A stretch of 64,000 nucleotides of DNA from Burkholderia sp. NRF60-BP8 (GCF_001522585.2 NZ_CP013372.1:1736001-1800000); one strand, 5' to 3'; shown: positions 9,401 through 17,211, counted from the stretch's first letter. Notes: generated by a model not told the origin, from the sequence alone. Program-made: numbers and translations.

Positions 9401-11273
9401 GTTCGGCAACGGGATGCTGCTGTCGCCGCATATCCGGCTCGTCGCCGCGTTCGATCACCGGCACGTGTTCCTCGACCCGAACCCCGACCCGGCGACGAGC
9501 TTCGCGGAGCGCCAGCGCATGTTCGCGCTCGAACGCTCGAGCTGGGCCGACTACGACGCGGCCGCGATTTCGCCGGGCGGCGGCGTGTATCCGCGCACCG
9601 CGAAGACGATCCCGCTGTCGCCGGCCGTGCAGGCCGCGCTCGGCATCGACGCGCACGCGCTGCCGCCGACCGAGCTGATCCGCGCGATCCTGCAGGCGCC
9701 GGTCGACCTGCTGTACAACGGCGGCATCGGCACCTACGTGAAGGCGGCGCGCGAAACCCATGCGCAGGTCGGCGACCGCGCGAACGACGCGGTGCGCGTG
9801 AACGGCGCGGACCTGCGCTGCAAGGTCGTCGGCGAAGGCGGCAATCTCGGCTGCACGCAGTTCGGCCGCATCGAGTTCGCGCAGCGCGGCGGCCGCATCA
9901 ACACCGATGCGATCGACAACTCGGCCGGCGTCGATTGTTCGGATCACGAAGTCAACATCAAGATCCTGCTCGGGCTCGTCGTGTCCGACGGCGAGATGAC
10001 CGAGAAGCAGCGCAATGCGCTGCTCGCCGAGATGACCGACGAAGTCGGGCTGCTCGTGCTGCGCGACAACTACTACCAGACGCAGGCGCTGTCGATCGCG
10101 GGCCGCCATGCGGTCGAACTGCTCGACGCCGAGGCCCGCCTGATGCGCTGGCTCGAACGCGCGGGCCGCCTGAACCGCGTAATCGAATTCCTGCCGACCG
10201 ACGACGAAGTCGCCGAGCGGCAAGCCGCGAAGCTCGGCCTCACGTCGCCGGAACGCGCGGTGCTGCTCGCGTACAGCAAGATGTGGCTCTACGACGCGCT
10301 GCTCGAATCCGACGTGCCCGAGGATCCGCTGGTGGCCGCGATGCTCGTCGACTATTTTCCGAAGCCGCTGCAACAGCGCTTCAGCGAGCCGATGCGCCGC
10401 CATCCGCTGCGCCGTGAAATTCTCGCGACGCACCTGACCAACGCGCTCGTGAACCGCGTCGGCTGCGCATTCGTGCACCGGCTGATGGAGGAAACCGACG
10501 CGAAGCCCGGCGACATCGTCCGCGCGTGCATCATGGCGCGCGACGTGTTCGACCTCGACGCGGTATGGCGCGACATCGATGCGCTCGACAACCGCGTCGC
10601 CGACGACGTGCAGGCGCGCATGTTCGTCGACGTCGCGCGGCTGCTGGAGCGCGCGGCGCTGTGGTTCCTGCGGCACCTGCAGTCGGGGGCGGTGGCCGAC
10701 GGCGGCGTCGCCGGATTGATCGCGCGCTGCCGCGACGCGGTGCAGCGCATCGCACCGCAACTGCCGTCGCTGCTGCCGGCCGACGATCTCGATGCGCTGT
10801 CCGAGCGGCAACGCGTGCTGGTCGATGCCGGCGTCGACGCCGCGCTTGCCGGGCGCGTCGCGAGCGGCGACATCTCGGCCGCGCTGCTCGACATCGCCGA
10901 AGTGGCCGCGACCTGCCATCGCAGTCTCGAACTGGTCGCGGGCGTCTATTTCTCGCTCGGCACGCTGCTCAACTACGGGTGGATCGGCGAACGCGCGGCC
11001 ACGCTGCCGACGCCGACGCATTGGGACATGCTCGCGCGCGCGGCCGCGCTCGCGGAAGTCGCGCGGCTCAAGCGCACGCTCGCGACCAGCGCGCTCGCGG
11101 AATCGCCGGATTCGACCACGCCGGACACGATCGTCGGCGCGTGGCGCGCGCGCCGCGAGACCGCGCTCGCGCGCTACGAGCACCTGCTCGCCGATCTGCG
11201 CGCATCCGGCGGCACCAGCCTCGCGGTGCTGCTCGTGGTCGTGCGCGAGATGGCGGTGCTCGAACGCGCGTGA
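6432..11273 (+). CDS. gdhB: NAD-specific glutamate dehydrogenase, large GDH-180 type
   Basis: A 1613-residue protein, the size of the NAD-dependent GDH-180 family. A long N-terminal regulatory half precedes the catalytic core. The core carries GGLRWSDRREDFR (about residue 813) and the Lys-containing segment MVKNVVIVPVGSKGGF. A nucleotide-binding region follows with VVGIGDMSGDVFGNGM and later VVGEGGNLG. It converts glutamate to 2-oxoglutarate plus ammonium using NAD and usually works catabolically. It starts at the ATG of MEAKNEE in an otherwise ordinary upstream region. It stands alone as a monocistron and ends 25 bp from a convergent methyltransferase gene. No truncation is seen. Confidence 0.97.
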   Translation: MEAKNEEVVAHLLSDVVEFARARLPEATFRIVEPFLRHYYDFVDADDLQNRSIADLYGAAMAHWQTAQKFVPGSERLRVYNPILEQHGWHSDHTVIEIVNDDMPFLVDSVTMAVNRLGLALHSALHPVFRIWRGAGGGIERVDAGGATSSDSQSQLASFIHFEVDRCGDAALLDTLREDIARVLGDVRASVEDWPKIVDIARATIKEMKSRESTAEDIEARAFLEWMAADHFTFLGQRDYALVSDGTGFGLRGIEGSGFGILRESLRTSDAPDVTPLPQAAADIITGAWPIFLTKANSRATVHRPGYLDYVGVKLVGADGKVAGERRFIGLYTSTAYMVSTAEIPIVRRKCANILRRAGFLPKGHLGKSLVTVLETYPRDELFQADEDQLYDIALGILRLQEHQRTRLFVRRDRFDRFVSCLVFVPRDKYNTDLRRRIAKLLVDAYNGVNVEFTPLLSESAIARIHFVVHAEPGTMPDVDTRELETRLVQVTRRWQDDLADALLDAFGEEQGNRLLQRYAESFPAGYRDDYPARTAVRDIELIERVKDSGQLAMNLYRPIEAEPRAFRFKVYRAGDPIALSRSLPMLEHLGVRVDEERPYRIQTQDATHAWVHDFGLELADDTEFDIERVKGLFEDAFDRIWSGRIENDDFNRLVLRAHLSAREVTILRAYAKYLRQVGSTFSDAYIERALTGNPAIARQLVELFLLRFDPHIGNTRDVQAERLLKAIEGALDQVPNLDEDRILRQFLGVINATERTNYFLADANGESKPYLSFKFDPAKVPGLPEPKPMFEIWVYSPRVEGVHLRGGRVARGGLRWSDRREDFRTEVLGLMKAQMVKNVVIVPVGSKGGFVVKNPPPPSDREAWMREGIACYQTFLRGLLDLTDNLAGNAIVPPPDVVRHDPDDPYLVVAADKGTATFSDYANAISHEYGFWLDDAFASGGSVGYDHKKMAITARGAWESVKRHFREMGVDTQTTDFTVVGIGDMSGDVFGNGMLLSPHIRLVAAFDHRHVFLDPNPDPATSFAERQRMFALERSSWADYDAAAISPGGGVYPRTAKTIPLSPAVQAALGIDAHALPPTELIRAILQAPVDLLYNGGIGTYVKAARETHAQVGDRANDAVRVNGADLRCKVVGEGGNLGCTQFGRIEFAQRGGRINTDAIDNSAGVDCSDHEVNIKILLGLVVSDGEMTEKQRNALLAEMTDEVGLLVLRDNYYQTQALSIAGRHAVELLDAEARLMRWLERAGRLNRVIEFLPTDDEVAERQAAKLGLTSPERAVLLAYSKMWLYDALLESDVPEDPLVAAMLVDYFPKPLQQRFSEPMRRHPLRREILATHLTNALVNRVGCAFVHRLMEETDAKPGDIVRACIMARDVFDLDAVWRDIDALDNRVADDVQARMFVDVARLLERAALWFLRHLQSGAVADGGVAGLIARCRDAVQRIAPQLPSLLPADDLDALSERQRVLVDAGVDAALAGRVASGDISAALLDIAEVAATCHRSLELVAGVYFSLGTLLNYGWIGERAATLPTPTHWDMLARAAALAEVARLKRTLATSALAESPDSTTPDTIVGAWRARRETALARYEHLLADLRASGGTSLAVLLVVVREMAVLERA

Positions 11274-11298
11274 AGCTCGCACGCGCGGCACGCGGCGG

Positions 11299-12159
11299 TC
11301 ACACCGTCGCGACGAGCAGTTCCTCTGCGCGATTCGGCGGGCGCAGCCCGTCGGTACGATCGGCGAAATAGCGGCGTGTGAGATCCGCCGCCGACACGTG
11401 TTCGGCCCGCGTGAAACCGGCTTGCGTCGCGAGCGCGCAAATCTGCGCCGGCGTGAAGAAGCTGATGAACGGCGTGCCGCTCTCGCGCGCGCCCTTGGCG
11501 GCCATTTCGAGACCCGGGCGCACGTCCGGATCGGCATGCTCGAGCGGCAGCAGGAAGGTCATCGCGAACGTCGAGCCCGGCGCGAGCGCCGCCGCCTCGC
11601 GCAACGCCGCCACGTTCGCTTCGTGCGTCAGGTACATGCTCACGCCGGTGGACACCACGACCGCCGGTTTGTCCGCATCGAAGCCCGCCCGCACGAGCGC
11701 GTCGCGCCACGACTGCTTCGCTTCGAAATCGACCGGCACGAAGCGCAGCCAGTCCGGCACGCCGAAGCCGAGTTCGGTCAGGCGACGGCGTTTCCACGCC
11801 TGAGGCGCGGGCGGATCGACCTCGAAGACGGTCAGTCGCGACGCCATCTCGGGCCGGCGCTGCACGAAACTGTCGAGGCCCGCGCCCAGGATCACGTACT
11901 GGTTCACGCCCCGCGCGGCCTCGTCGACGACGAGATCCTCGATGAAGCGCGCCCGCGCGACGATCGATGCACGAAACGGCCGCGTGAAGCGCTGATCCAT
12001 GTCGCCGCGCTGCTGCCAGCCGGGCCGCGGCGCGAGCAGACGCAGGCCGACTTCATCGGCGAGCACGTGCGGCGGCTCGTCGAGTTCGACGTGCAGCGCG
12101 CGCCACAGCGCGACGCGCTCGGCGGTGCTGTCGGGAGCATCCTGATGGCGGTCGGTCAT
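11299..12159 (-). CDS. SAM-dependent methyltransferase, class I (TIGR00027/LCM-like)
   Basis: A 286-residue protein with the SAM-binding motif VILGAGLDSF (about residues 89-98), the signature of the TIGR00027 / leucine-carboxyl-methyltransferase-like family (PF04072). I chose the inner ATG because GAGGGG lies just upstream of it; a start six codons earlier would place that ribosome site inside the gene. It follows the VOC gene by 10 bp and so is the third gene of an RHH-VOC-methyltransferase unit. The methyl acceptor is unknown; related proteins are annotated as O-methyltransferases of secondary metabolites. Confidence 0.88.
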   Translation of the reverse strand: MTDRHQDAPDSTAERVALWRALHVELDEPPHVLADEVGLRLLAPRPGWQQRGDMDQRFTRPFRASIVARARFIEDLVVDEAARGVNQYVILGAGLDSFVQRRPEMASRLTVFEVDPPAPQAWKRRRLTELGFGVPDWLRFVPVDFEAKQSWRDALVRAGFDADKPAVVVSTGVSMYLTHEANVAALREAAALAPGSTFAMTFLLPLEHADPDVRPGLEMAAKGARESGTPFISFFTPAQICALATQAGFTRAEHVSAADLTRRYFADRTDGLRPPNRAEELLVATV

Positions 12160-12169
12160 CGTCGTCCCC

Positions 12170-12520
12170 TCATGCACCGGGCTTGCCCGGCGCCTGCAGG
12201 CGCCATACGCGGCCGTCGGGATCGCGCACGGTCATGTCGCGCGTGCCCCAGTGCGTGTCCTCGAACGGCGTGACGACGTCGACGATCGGCTGCGGCTGCA
12301 CGGCCTGCTCGTCGGCGACTTTGAGTACGACCTGCATGTCGGGCGTCTCGCTCGCCGGCACCTCGGCGATGAACAGGAACGGGCCGTCGCCGCTGCGCAA
12401 CTGGCCTGACTGATGATCGGTTTCGAACTCCAGCGTGAAGCCCAGCGCCTGGAAAAACTTCGCCGACTTGCCCCAGTTGTGCGTGGTCAGGTACACGGCT
12501 TCGATTCGCTCGGATGACAT
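12170..12520 (-). CDS. VOC (glyoxalase/bleomycin-resistance) superfamily protein
   Basis: A 116-residue single-domain vicinal-oxygen-chelate protein with the C-terminal RDPDGRVWRLQ typical of the fold. The start at MSSERIEAVY is set by a near-perfect GGAGGAG six bases upstream, which lies inside the last codons of the RHH gene, so the two overlap or abut. Members bind metals or hydrophobic ligands and act as isomerases, dioxygenases or resistance proteins. The canonical metal ligands are not all evident here. Cotranscribed with the RHH regulator and the methyltransferase, which suggests an inducible response to a small molecule. Confidence 0.85.
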   Translation of the reverse strand: MSSERIEAVYLTTHNWGKSAKFFQALGFTLEFETDHQSGQLRSGDGPFLFIAEVPASETPDMQVVLKVADEQAVQPQPIVDVVTPFEDTHWGTRDMTVRDPDGRVWRLQAPGKPGA

Positions 12521-12521
12521 G

Positions 12522-12698
12522 TCACTCCTCCTTGTTGGATGACCCGGCCCCCGGTCGCGGAGCGGCCAGATATGCACGCAATGCGTCGGCCACCAGCGCG
12601 GACAGCGACTGCTCCGTTTCGATGGCGCGATGCTTGACCTGCCGGATCAGACTCAGCGGCAAGTACACGTTGAATTGCTTCACTTCTTCGTCGGTCAT
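12522..12698 (-). CDS. Small ribbon-helix-helix (CopG/MetJ-like) regulator
   Basis: A 58-residue protein. It begins [18 protein letters not shown] and continues with the helix [16 protein letters not shown]. The KQFNVYLP beta strand followed by two short helices is the ribbon-helix-helix DNA-binding fold. The start codon is directly preceded by a repeat-rich promoter with no Shine-Dalgarno sequence, so translation may be leaderless. Its last codons carry the ribosome site of the VOC gene. It probably represses its own operon through the TTGCTAG-type repeats at 12701-12726. No partner toxin gene is adjacent, so an antitoxin role is not supported. Confidence 0.8.
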   Translation of the reverse strand: MTDEEVKQFNVYLPLSLIRQVKHRAIETEQSLSALVADALRAYLAAPRPGAGSSNKEE

Positions 12699-12700
12699 GG

Positions 12701-12726
12701 TTGCTAGTATGCTAGCAAACTAGCAA
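12701..12726. promoter_or_regulatory. Triple TTGCTAG/CTAGCAA operator of the RHH operon
   Basis: Reading + strand: TTGCTAG at 12701-12707, then TGCTAGCAA at 12710-12718, then CTAGCAA at 12720-12726. These are alternating inverted copies of one seven-base box, spaced about one DNA turn. They fill the space between the predicted -35 and -10 of the minus-strand promoter. This is the arrangement expected for cooperative binding of an RHH dimer; the assignment to the adjacent regulator is inference. Confidence 0.65.
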
Positions 12727-12733
12727 AAGTCAA
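12704..12733 (-). promoter_or_regulatory. Predicted promoter of RHH-VOC-methyltransferase operon
   Basis: On the minus strand, -35 TTGACT (12733-12728), an 18-base spacer and -10 TACTAG (12709-12704). The -10 ends only five bases before the ATG at 12698, so transcription should begin at or very near the start codon. That would give a leaderless message. Confidence 0.55.
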
Positions 12734-12789
12734 CCGACGGCAGCGGCGAAAGGGCCGAGAGGGCCGCCGTCGGATATCGGCCGGCCGCG

Positions 12790-13620
12790 TTACTTCGCGC
12801 TGCGCGCCGCGAGCCGCGCGAACAGCGCGTCGAGATCGAATCCCGCCGTATCGATGCCGATCGTGTCGCGCAGGCACGCCGCCCAGTCGGCGGCATCGTC
12901 GAACGTGACGGTGCGCCCGGCTCCCGCCGCGTCGCGCAGCGTCAGCACGGTGTTGAGCAACGCCGCGCGGCCGTCCGGCAGCACACGGCACGCGATCAGG
13001 TCGTTCACGAAGATCGATTCGGGATACGTGGACGTAAACCAGTTCGCGGCTTCGTAATCGATCCACTCGGCCGGCTTCAGCGAGAAGCGGTAGGTCGTCT
13101 GCCAGCCGTCGGGGATCTCGAACTGCATGTCGAATTCGCCATCGACCGGCGCATCGATCACGCGAAACGCGCCGTGCGGCGTCAGTTGCCGCTCGCCCGG
13201 CGCGAACCGCAGCGGCGCGGTCAGCGTCGCGCTGCCGAAGCCGATGTCCGCAAGCCACGTCGCGCCGTCGAGATCGATGCGCAGCAGCATGTGCGTCTGC
13301 GCGGTGACGATCTCGGGCGGCCGCATCCAGCGCACGCGCGCGATCAGCGGCGTCACGCGAAAGCCGATCGTCGTGAGCGCGGTGTAGAACAGCTTGTTGA
13401 GTTCGAAGCAGTAGCCGCCGCGCCGGCCTTCGATCACCTTGTCGACGAGCGCGGGCAGGTCGAGCGCGACCCGCGCGCCGGTCAGCGGATTGAGGTTTTC
13501 GAACGGAATCGCCTGCGGATGCAGCAGATGCAGCCGGCGCAGTACGTCCAGCGTCGGTTCGGCCGGGCCGTCGTAGCCGATGCGGGAGAAATAGCGCGAG
13601 AGGTCGAACGAGTCAGTCAT
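12790..13620 (-). CDS. nat: Arylamine N-acetyltransferase
   Basis: A 276-residue protein of the normal NAT length. The catalytic triad is visible: Cys71 in RRGGYCFE, His110 in TAQTHMLL, and Asp125 in WLADIGFG. The N-terminal motif IPFENLNP is also present. NATs transfer acetyl groups from acetyl-CoA to arylamines and arylhydrazines, or form amides in ansamycin-like pathways. Cytosolic, no signal peptide. The gene stands alone on the minus strand, 57 bp downstream of the RHH promoter. The start at MTDSFDL matches the family; upstream in-frame sequence is not homologous. Confidence 0.95.
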   Translation of the reverse strand: MTDSFDLSRYFSRIGYDGPAEPTLDVLRRLHLLHPQAIPFENLNPLTGARVALDLPALVDKVIEGRRGGYCFELNKLFYTALTTIGFRVTPLIARVRWMRPPEIVTAQTHMLLRIDLDGATWLADIGFGSATLTAPLRFAPGERQLTPHGAFRVIDAPVDGEFDMQFEIPDGWQTTYRFSLKPAEWIDYEAANWFTSTYPESIFVNDLIACRVLPDGRAALLNTVLTLRDAAGAGRTVTFDDAADWAACLRDTIGIDTAGFDLDALFARLAARSAK

Positions 13621-13748
13621 GAGAACCGGCACCGATGAAGGAACACGCCACGATAGCATCGCGCGAAATCCCCATGTTGTGCGGGGCCATGGTTCGTCGC
13701 CGGCGCGCACGATGCCGGCCACCGCATCGCGCACGCCTGCCCGCGGCG

Positions 13749-14435
13749 TTACGGCAGTAGCTTCAGCGCGGACGACGCGACCGACGGCACCGAAATGCCC
13801 TGGCTCGTCGCGAATTGCACGGCCTGGCCGAGCGTCGCGGCAAGCGACTGCAACTGGCCCGGCGCGCTTTGCGCGATATACGACGCGGCCTGCATGTTCT
13901 GCGGATTCAGGCCCGATTGCAGCAGCGACGCCGCGCTCGTCGAACCGAGCGTGCCGAGCCCCGACTGCAGTTGCGAATACTGCGTGAGGCCCTGCCCCAG
14001 CGACGCGAGGCCGTTGCTGAACGCCTGCTTGTCGATCGGGCCGTGCGTGGCGCCGCCGCTCGCGAATGCCTGGCCGAGCGCCTGCGACACCGATTGCTGC
14101 GCGCCGCCCATCTGCGACAGCGTGGCCGGCGACAGCGCATCGCCGCCGGACAGCTGGCTCGCGGCCTGCTGCGCTTGTCCGGCCGCCCCCGTCAGCCCCA
14201 TCGCCGACGCGAGCGACGACTGACCGTTCAGCACCTGCTGGTTCGCACCGACATAGGCCTGCAGCAACTGCGCGACACCGCCCTGCGCAGGCGCGGCCTG
14301 CTGCTGCCCGCCGCCGAGCAGCGACGCGCCGATCGACTGCAGGTCGAGCTGCGCGTGCGCGGCGCCGCTCACCAGGATGCCGAACGCGATGCCTGCCGAG
14401 GCCAGATGCCGGCCCGTCGCGCGAATGTGCTTCAT
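13749..14435 (-). CDS. Exported Gln/Ala/Ser-rich protein of unknown function
   Basis: A 228-residue protein with a clear Sec signal peptide (basic MKHIRATGRH, hydrophobic core, cleavage near AAHA-Q). The mature part is low-complexity, rich in Gln, Ala, Ser, Gly and Leu (many AQQ, SLGQ, LQS segments) with no Cys. It looks like a helical periplasmic or secreted protein. I recognise no family. The start at MKHIR is chosen because the signal peptide begins there. It is transcribed alone, upstream of the NAT gene with a 128 bp gap. Confidence 0.75.
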   Translation of the reverse strand: MKHIRATGRHLASAGIAFGILVSGAAHAQLDLQSIGASLLGGGQQQAAPAQGGVAQLLQAYVGANQQVLNGQSSLASAMGLTGAAGQAQQAASQLSGGDALSPATLSQMGGAQQSVSQALGQAFASGGATHGPIDKQAFSNGLASLGQGLTQYSQLQSGLGTLGSTSAASLLQSGLNPQNMQAASYIAQSAPGQLQSLAATLGQAVQFATSQGISVPSVASSALKLLP

Positions 14436-14790
14436 GTGTTTCCCTCGTGCCCGAATGATCGAGGCGATATTGTCGAAGCGCGTCGCGCGCCGCCGCAACG
14501 ACTGAAACACATCGAAACGAAATCGGGCCACGCCGCCGCTTGCAATTCGGCGGCCGACAGGCCCCGTCGCGCAGATTCCCGTGCGGTTGCCGCGCGATGC
14601 CGCGCACGTCCCGCGATTCTTTCTCCGGTTGCATCAATGGACGCCAGCCCCGGCCTGCGCCGGCGACGCGACGCAACGCGTCCGCCGCGCGCTTCGCGTC
14701 GAGCGATGCAAACGAAACGGGCAGCCCGTCGCCGCCCGTTTCGTCACCCGTTTCGCCGCCCGGCTTACGGGCTGCCTGCCGGCCGCGGTA
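14436..14790. other. Intergenic spacer with one strong hairpin
   Basis: 355 bp between the secreted-protein gene and the amidase gene. The only structure I see is the 11 bp inverted repeat at 14712-14744. No convincing coding region is present on either strand. Confidence 0.5.
14712..14744 (-). terminator. Hairpin downstream of amidase
   Basis: Inverted repeat ACGAAACGGGC / GCCCGTTTCGT with an 11-base loop, 47 bp past the amidase stop on the minus strand. There is no U-tract after the stem, so it could be a weak or factor-assisted terminator. Confidence 0.4.
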
Positions 14791-16275
14791 TTACGCTGCC
14801 ATCCACGCCGGCACCCGCCGGGCCACCCAGTCGGCCGCCTGCTCGTAGCCGCGCGCAAGCTGCAGCACGGCGAGATCGGCGCGCGGACGACCGATCAGTT
14901 GCATCCCCATCGGCAAGCCCGCGTCGTTGAAACCGACCGGCACGTTGATCACCGGGCAGCCGGCCAGCGTCCACGGCACGACCGTTTCCATCCAGCGGTG
15001 ATAGGTGTCCATCGCGCGGCCCGCGATCTCCTTCGGCCAGCGCTGGTCGACGTCGAACGGGAAGACCTGCGCGGTCGGCGCCGCGATGAAGTCGTAACGA
15101 TCGAAGAAGCTCAGCGCCGCCTGATGCCACGCGGTTCGTTCAACGCTCGCGTCGAACACCGCCGCGCCCTGCATCGCGAGCAACCCCTCGACCTCGTAGA
15201 TCGCCTCGGGCTTCAGCAGCGCGCGCCGCGCCGGGTCGCGATAGTGCGCGAGCAGCCCGCCGCCCGACAACAGGTGCCGGTGCACGAGCCACAGGCGCCA
15301 GATCCGGTCGGGCGCGAACGCCGGCAGCGCCGCATCGACGTCGCAGCCGATCTCGCGCAGCGTCGCCAGCCCATGCTCGCACTGCGCGAGCACGCCGGCC
15401 TCGGTCGCGAGATAGCCGTTCCAGTCGCCGACCCACGCGACGCGCTTGCCGCGCAGATCCGCGTCGAGCGGCTGCGCGAACGCCGCCGGATCTTCCGCGA
15501 GCGACAGCGGATCGTTGCGGTCGTAGCCGGCCTGGATCGCGAGCAGTTGCGCGACGTCGCCGACCGTGCGGCCCATCGGCCCTTCGATGCCGAGCTGCTG
15601 CATGAACACGTCGACGCCCGGCCAGCGCGGCACGCGGCCTTGCGACGGACGGAAGCCGTAGATGTTGCAGAACGCGGCCGGATTACGCAGCGAACCGCCG
15701 AAATCGCTGCCGTCCGCCACCGGCAGCATCCGCGACGCGAGCGCCGCCGCCGTGCCGCCGCTGCTGCCGCCCGCGCTCTTCGTCAGGTCGTACGGGTTGC
15801 GCGTCGCGCCATAAACCTCGTTGAACGTGTGCGAACCGAGCCCGAACTCGGGCGTATTGGTCTTGCCGATGAAGATCGCGCCGGCCGCGCGCATCCGCGC
15901 GACGCCGACGGAGTCGGCCTGCGGCACGTTCTCGCGGAAGATCGGCGAACCGTAGGTCGTGCGCAGCCCCTTCGTCATCGCCAGATCCTTCGGCGCTTGC
16001 GGCATCCCGTGCAGCCAGCCGCGGTACTCGCCGCGCGCCAGCTCCGCGTCCTTTTGCGCGGCTTCCGCCAGCAGCGCATCGCGCTCGCGCAGCGCGACGA
16101 TCGCGTTGACCGCGCCATTCACGCGCTCCATGTGATCGAGATACGCACGCATCGTCTCGACGCACGAGACCGCCTTGCCGCGGATCGCCGACGCGAGCTC
16201 GCCGGCCGACAGGCGCACGATCGGATCGACGGAAATGGAAGCGGGAGCGAGAAACTGCGGGGCGCCGTGCGGCAT
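14791..16275 (-). CDS. Amidase (amidase-signature family)
   Basis: A 494-residue amidase-signature hydrolase. The Ser-cisSer-Lys triad is present: Lys96 in APKDLAMT, cis-Ser171 in SAGGSSGG and nucleophile Ser195 in DFGGSLRNPA. The spacings match fatty acid amide hydrolase and GatA. It cleaves an amide to acid and ammonia; substrate not predictable. Start at MPHGAPQ after a CAGGAG ribosome site. It is monocistronic and divergent from uspA. No GatB or GatC neighbour, so it is not the tRNA amidotransferase subunit. Confidence 0.92.
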   Translation of the reverse strand: MPHGAPQFLAPASISVDPIVRLSAGELASAIRGKAVSCVETMRAYLDHMERVNGAVNAIVALRERDALLAEAAQKDAELARGEYRGWLHGMPQAPKDLAMTKGLRTTYGSPIFRENVPQADSVGVARMRAAGAIFIGKTNTPEFGLGSHTFNEVYGATRNPYDLTKSAGGSSGGTAAALASRMLPVADGSDFGGSLRNPAAFCNIYGFRPSQGRVPRWPGVDVFMQQLGIEGPMGRTVGDVAQLLAIQAGYDRNDPLSLAEDPAAFAQPLDADLRGKRVAWVGDWNGYLATEAGVLAQCEHGLATLREIGCDVDAALPAFAPDRIWRLWLVHRHLLSGGGLLAHYRDPARRALLKPEAIYEVEGLLAMQGAAVFDASVERTAWHQAALSFFDRYDFIAAPTAQVFPFDVDQRWPKEIAGRAMDTYHRWMETVVPWTLAGCPVINVPVGFNDAGLPMGMQLIGRPRADLAVLQLARGYEQAADWVARRVPAWMAA

Positions 16276-16617
16276 GCGGGTCTCCTGGGATGCGGTATCG
16301 GATGGCGCGCCGCCGGGCGGCGGCCGACGCTCTACTCTACGCGACGCGCCCCGTACGACCTCCGATATTTTGCGGCGCAATTCATTGCGGATCCGACTGA
16401 ATCGCGCTCGCGGCGAGAGTCCGCACCGACCGGCCGGGGCCGGTGCTAGCGCTCGCTGCCATTTATGCGCATAAACTTAAATTTCTTATATTTTTAATTG
16501 GTGCGTCACGAGGCTGCGTGCGTTAACGACATTTTTATGCGGCCGGCCGATCTCTTTAGATCGTTTCGTCCTGCCGCCCGCTACGCTGGAAGCACTTCGT
16601 TTCCGGGTTCATCGTCC
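16276..16617. promoter_or_regulatory. Divergent promoter region of amidase and uspA
   Basis: 342 bp without a gene. The AT-rich part, about 16460-16500, holds the perfect 14-base palindrome TTTATGCGCATAAA (16462-16475) and probable -10 elements for the uspA direction. I see no other structure. Confidence 0.5.
16462..16475. promoter_or_regulatory. Perfect palindrome TTTATGCGCATAAA upstream of uspA
   Basis: A 14-base perfect inverted repeat in an AT-rich promoter region, 142 bp before the uspA start. It is a plausible operator. It differs from the FNR/ANR consensus TTGAT-N4-ATCAA, so I do not assign a regulator. Confidence 0.45.
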
Positions 16618-17052
16618 ATGCTCAAGCTGCTGGTTCCGGTCGGCCATTCGCCGCGCTCGCTTCAGGCCGTTCGGCACGCAACGTTTCTGTATCGCGAGCG
16701 CTGCGCGTCGGAGGTCGTGCTGATCAACGTGCAGGCACCGCTCGAATCGACGCGGCTCGAAGCTTATTACCCGCTGGCGCGGTTGCGCGCGATCGAGACA
16801 CGATTCGCGACCGACGATCTCGCGATGGCCGAGCGGCTCCTGCGCGATGCGGACGTGAAATACAGCGTCGTGATGAAGGTCGGGCCGGTAGCCGATACGA
16901 TCGCGGCCACGGCAGCCGAAACCGGGTGCGACGAGATCGTCGTGACCGTGCCGGGACGCGATCCGCTGCACGCGTTGATGTCGGTGTTTCGGCGCAGCGT
17001 GACGGCCCGGCTGTTGCGGATTTCGAATGTGCCGGTGACGGCGGTGCAATGA
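16618..17052 (+). CDS. Universal stress protein (UspA family)
   Basis: A 144-residue single-domain Usp protein. It starts MLKLLVPVGHSPRSLQAVRHA and ends VTARLLRISNVPVTAV. The second half has the G-x2-A-type stretch ETGCDEIVVTVPGRDP, though the ATP-binding GxGGxG loop is not intact, so ATP binding is uncertain. Such proteins support survival under starvation, anoxia or oxidative stress. It is preceded by an AT-rich promoter with a palindrome and followed by a GC-rich hairpin. Likely monocistronic. Confidence 0.85.
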   Translation: MLKLLVPVGHSPRSLQAVRHATFLYRERCASEVVLINVQAPLESTRLEAYYPLARLRAIETRFATDDLAMAERLLRDADVKYSVVMKVGPVADTIAATAAETGCDEIVVTVPGRDPLHALMSVFRRSVTARLLRISNVPVTAVQ

Positions 17053-17069
17053 CGGGAACGGCGCGTCAC

Positions 17070-17090
17070 GCGTGCGCATCGTGCGCACGC
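17070..17090. terminator. GC-rich hairpin between convergent genes
   Basis: GCGTGCGC, loop ATCGT, GCGCACGC: an 8 bp perfect stem between the end of uspA and the end of the small minus-strand gene at 17101. No T-run follows, so terminator function is only likely by position. Confidence 0.4.
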
Positions 17091-17100
17091 CGTCGCGCGG

Positions 17101-17211
17101 TCAATCGATGACCTTGCGCCAGAACACGAAATAGGCGGCTGCCGAAGACGCCAGCAGCAGGATGGCCCACATCGGAGCAAGACTGATCAGGACGGACGAG
17201 ACGTTCAACAT
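17101..17211 (-). CDS. Small single-pass membrane protein (36 aa)
   Basis: A 36-residue reading frame, MLNVSSVLISLAPMWAIL followed by a hydrophobic helix and the C-terminal WRKVID. The central ~22 residues are a good transmembrane segment with basic residues on the C-terminal side. A GAGGAAT ribosome site lies at ideal spacing before the ATG, which is why I accept it despite its length. No family recognised. Small proteins of this form often act as subunits or regulators of membrane complexes. Confidence 0.5.
   Translation of the reverse strand: MLNVSSVLISLAPMWAILLLASSAAAYFVFWRKVID

Noticed and set aside
6330..11537. A very long open frame on the minus strand opposite the glutamate dehydrogenase gene.
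   Set aside because: It is low-complexity (Arg, His, Val, Glu rich) with no family resemblance, and arises because high-GC codons on the plus strand rarely give stops on the other.
12522..12698. The RHH gene as the antitoxin of a toxin-antitoxin pair.
   Set aside because: The following genes encode a VOC protein and a methyltransferase, neither resembling a known toxin.
16462..16475. FNR/ANR box upstream of uspA.
   Set aside because: The palindrome TTTATGCGCATAAA does not fit TTGAT-N4-ATCAA.
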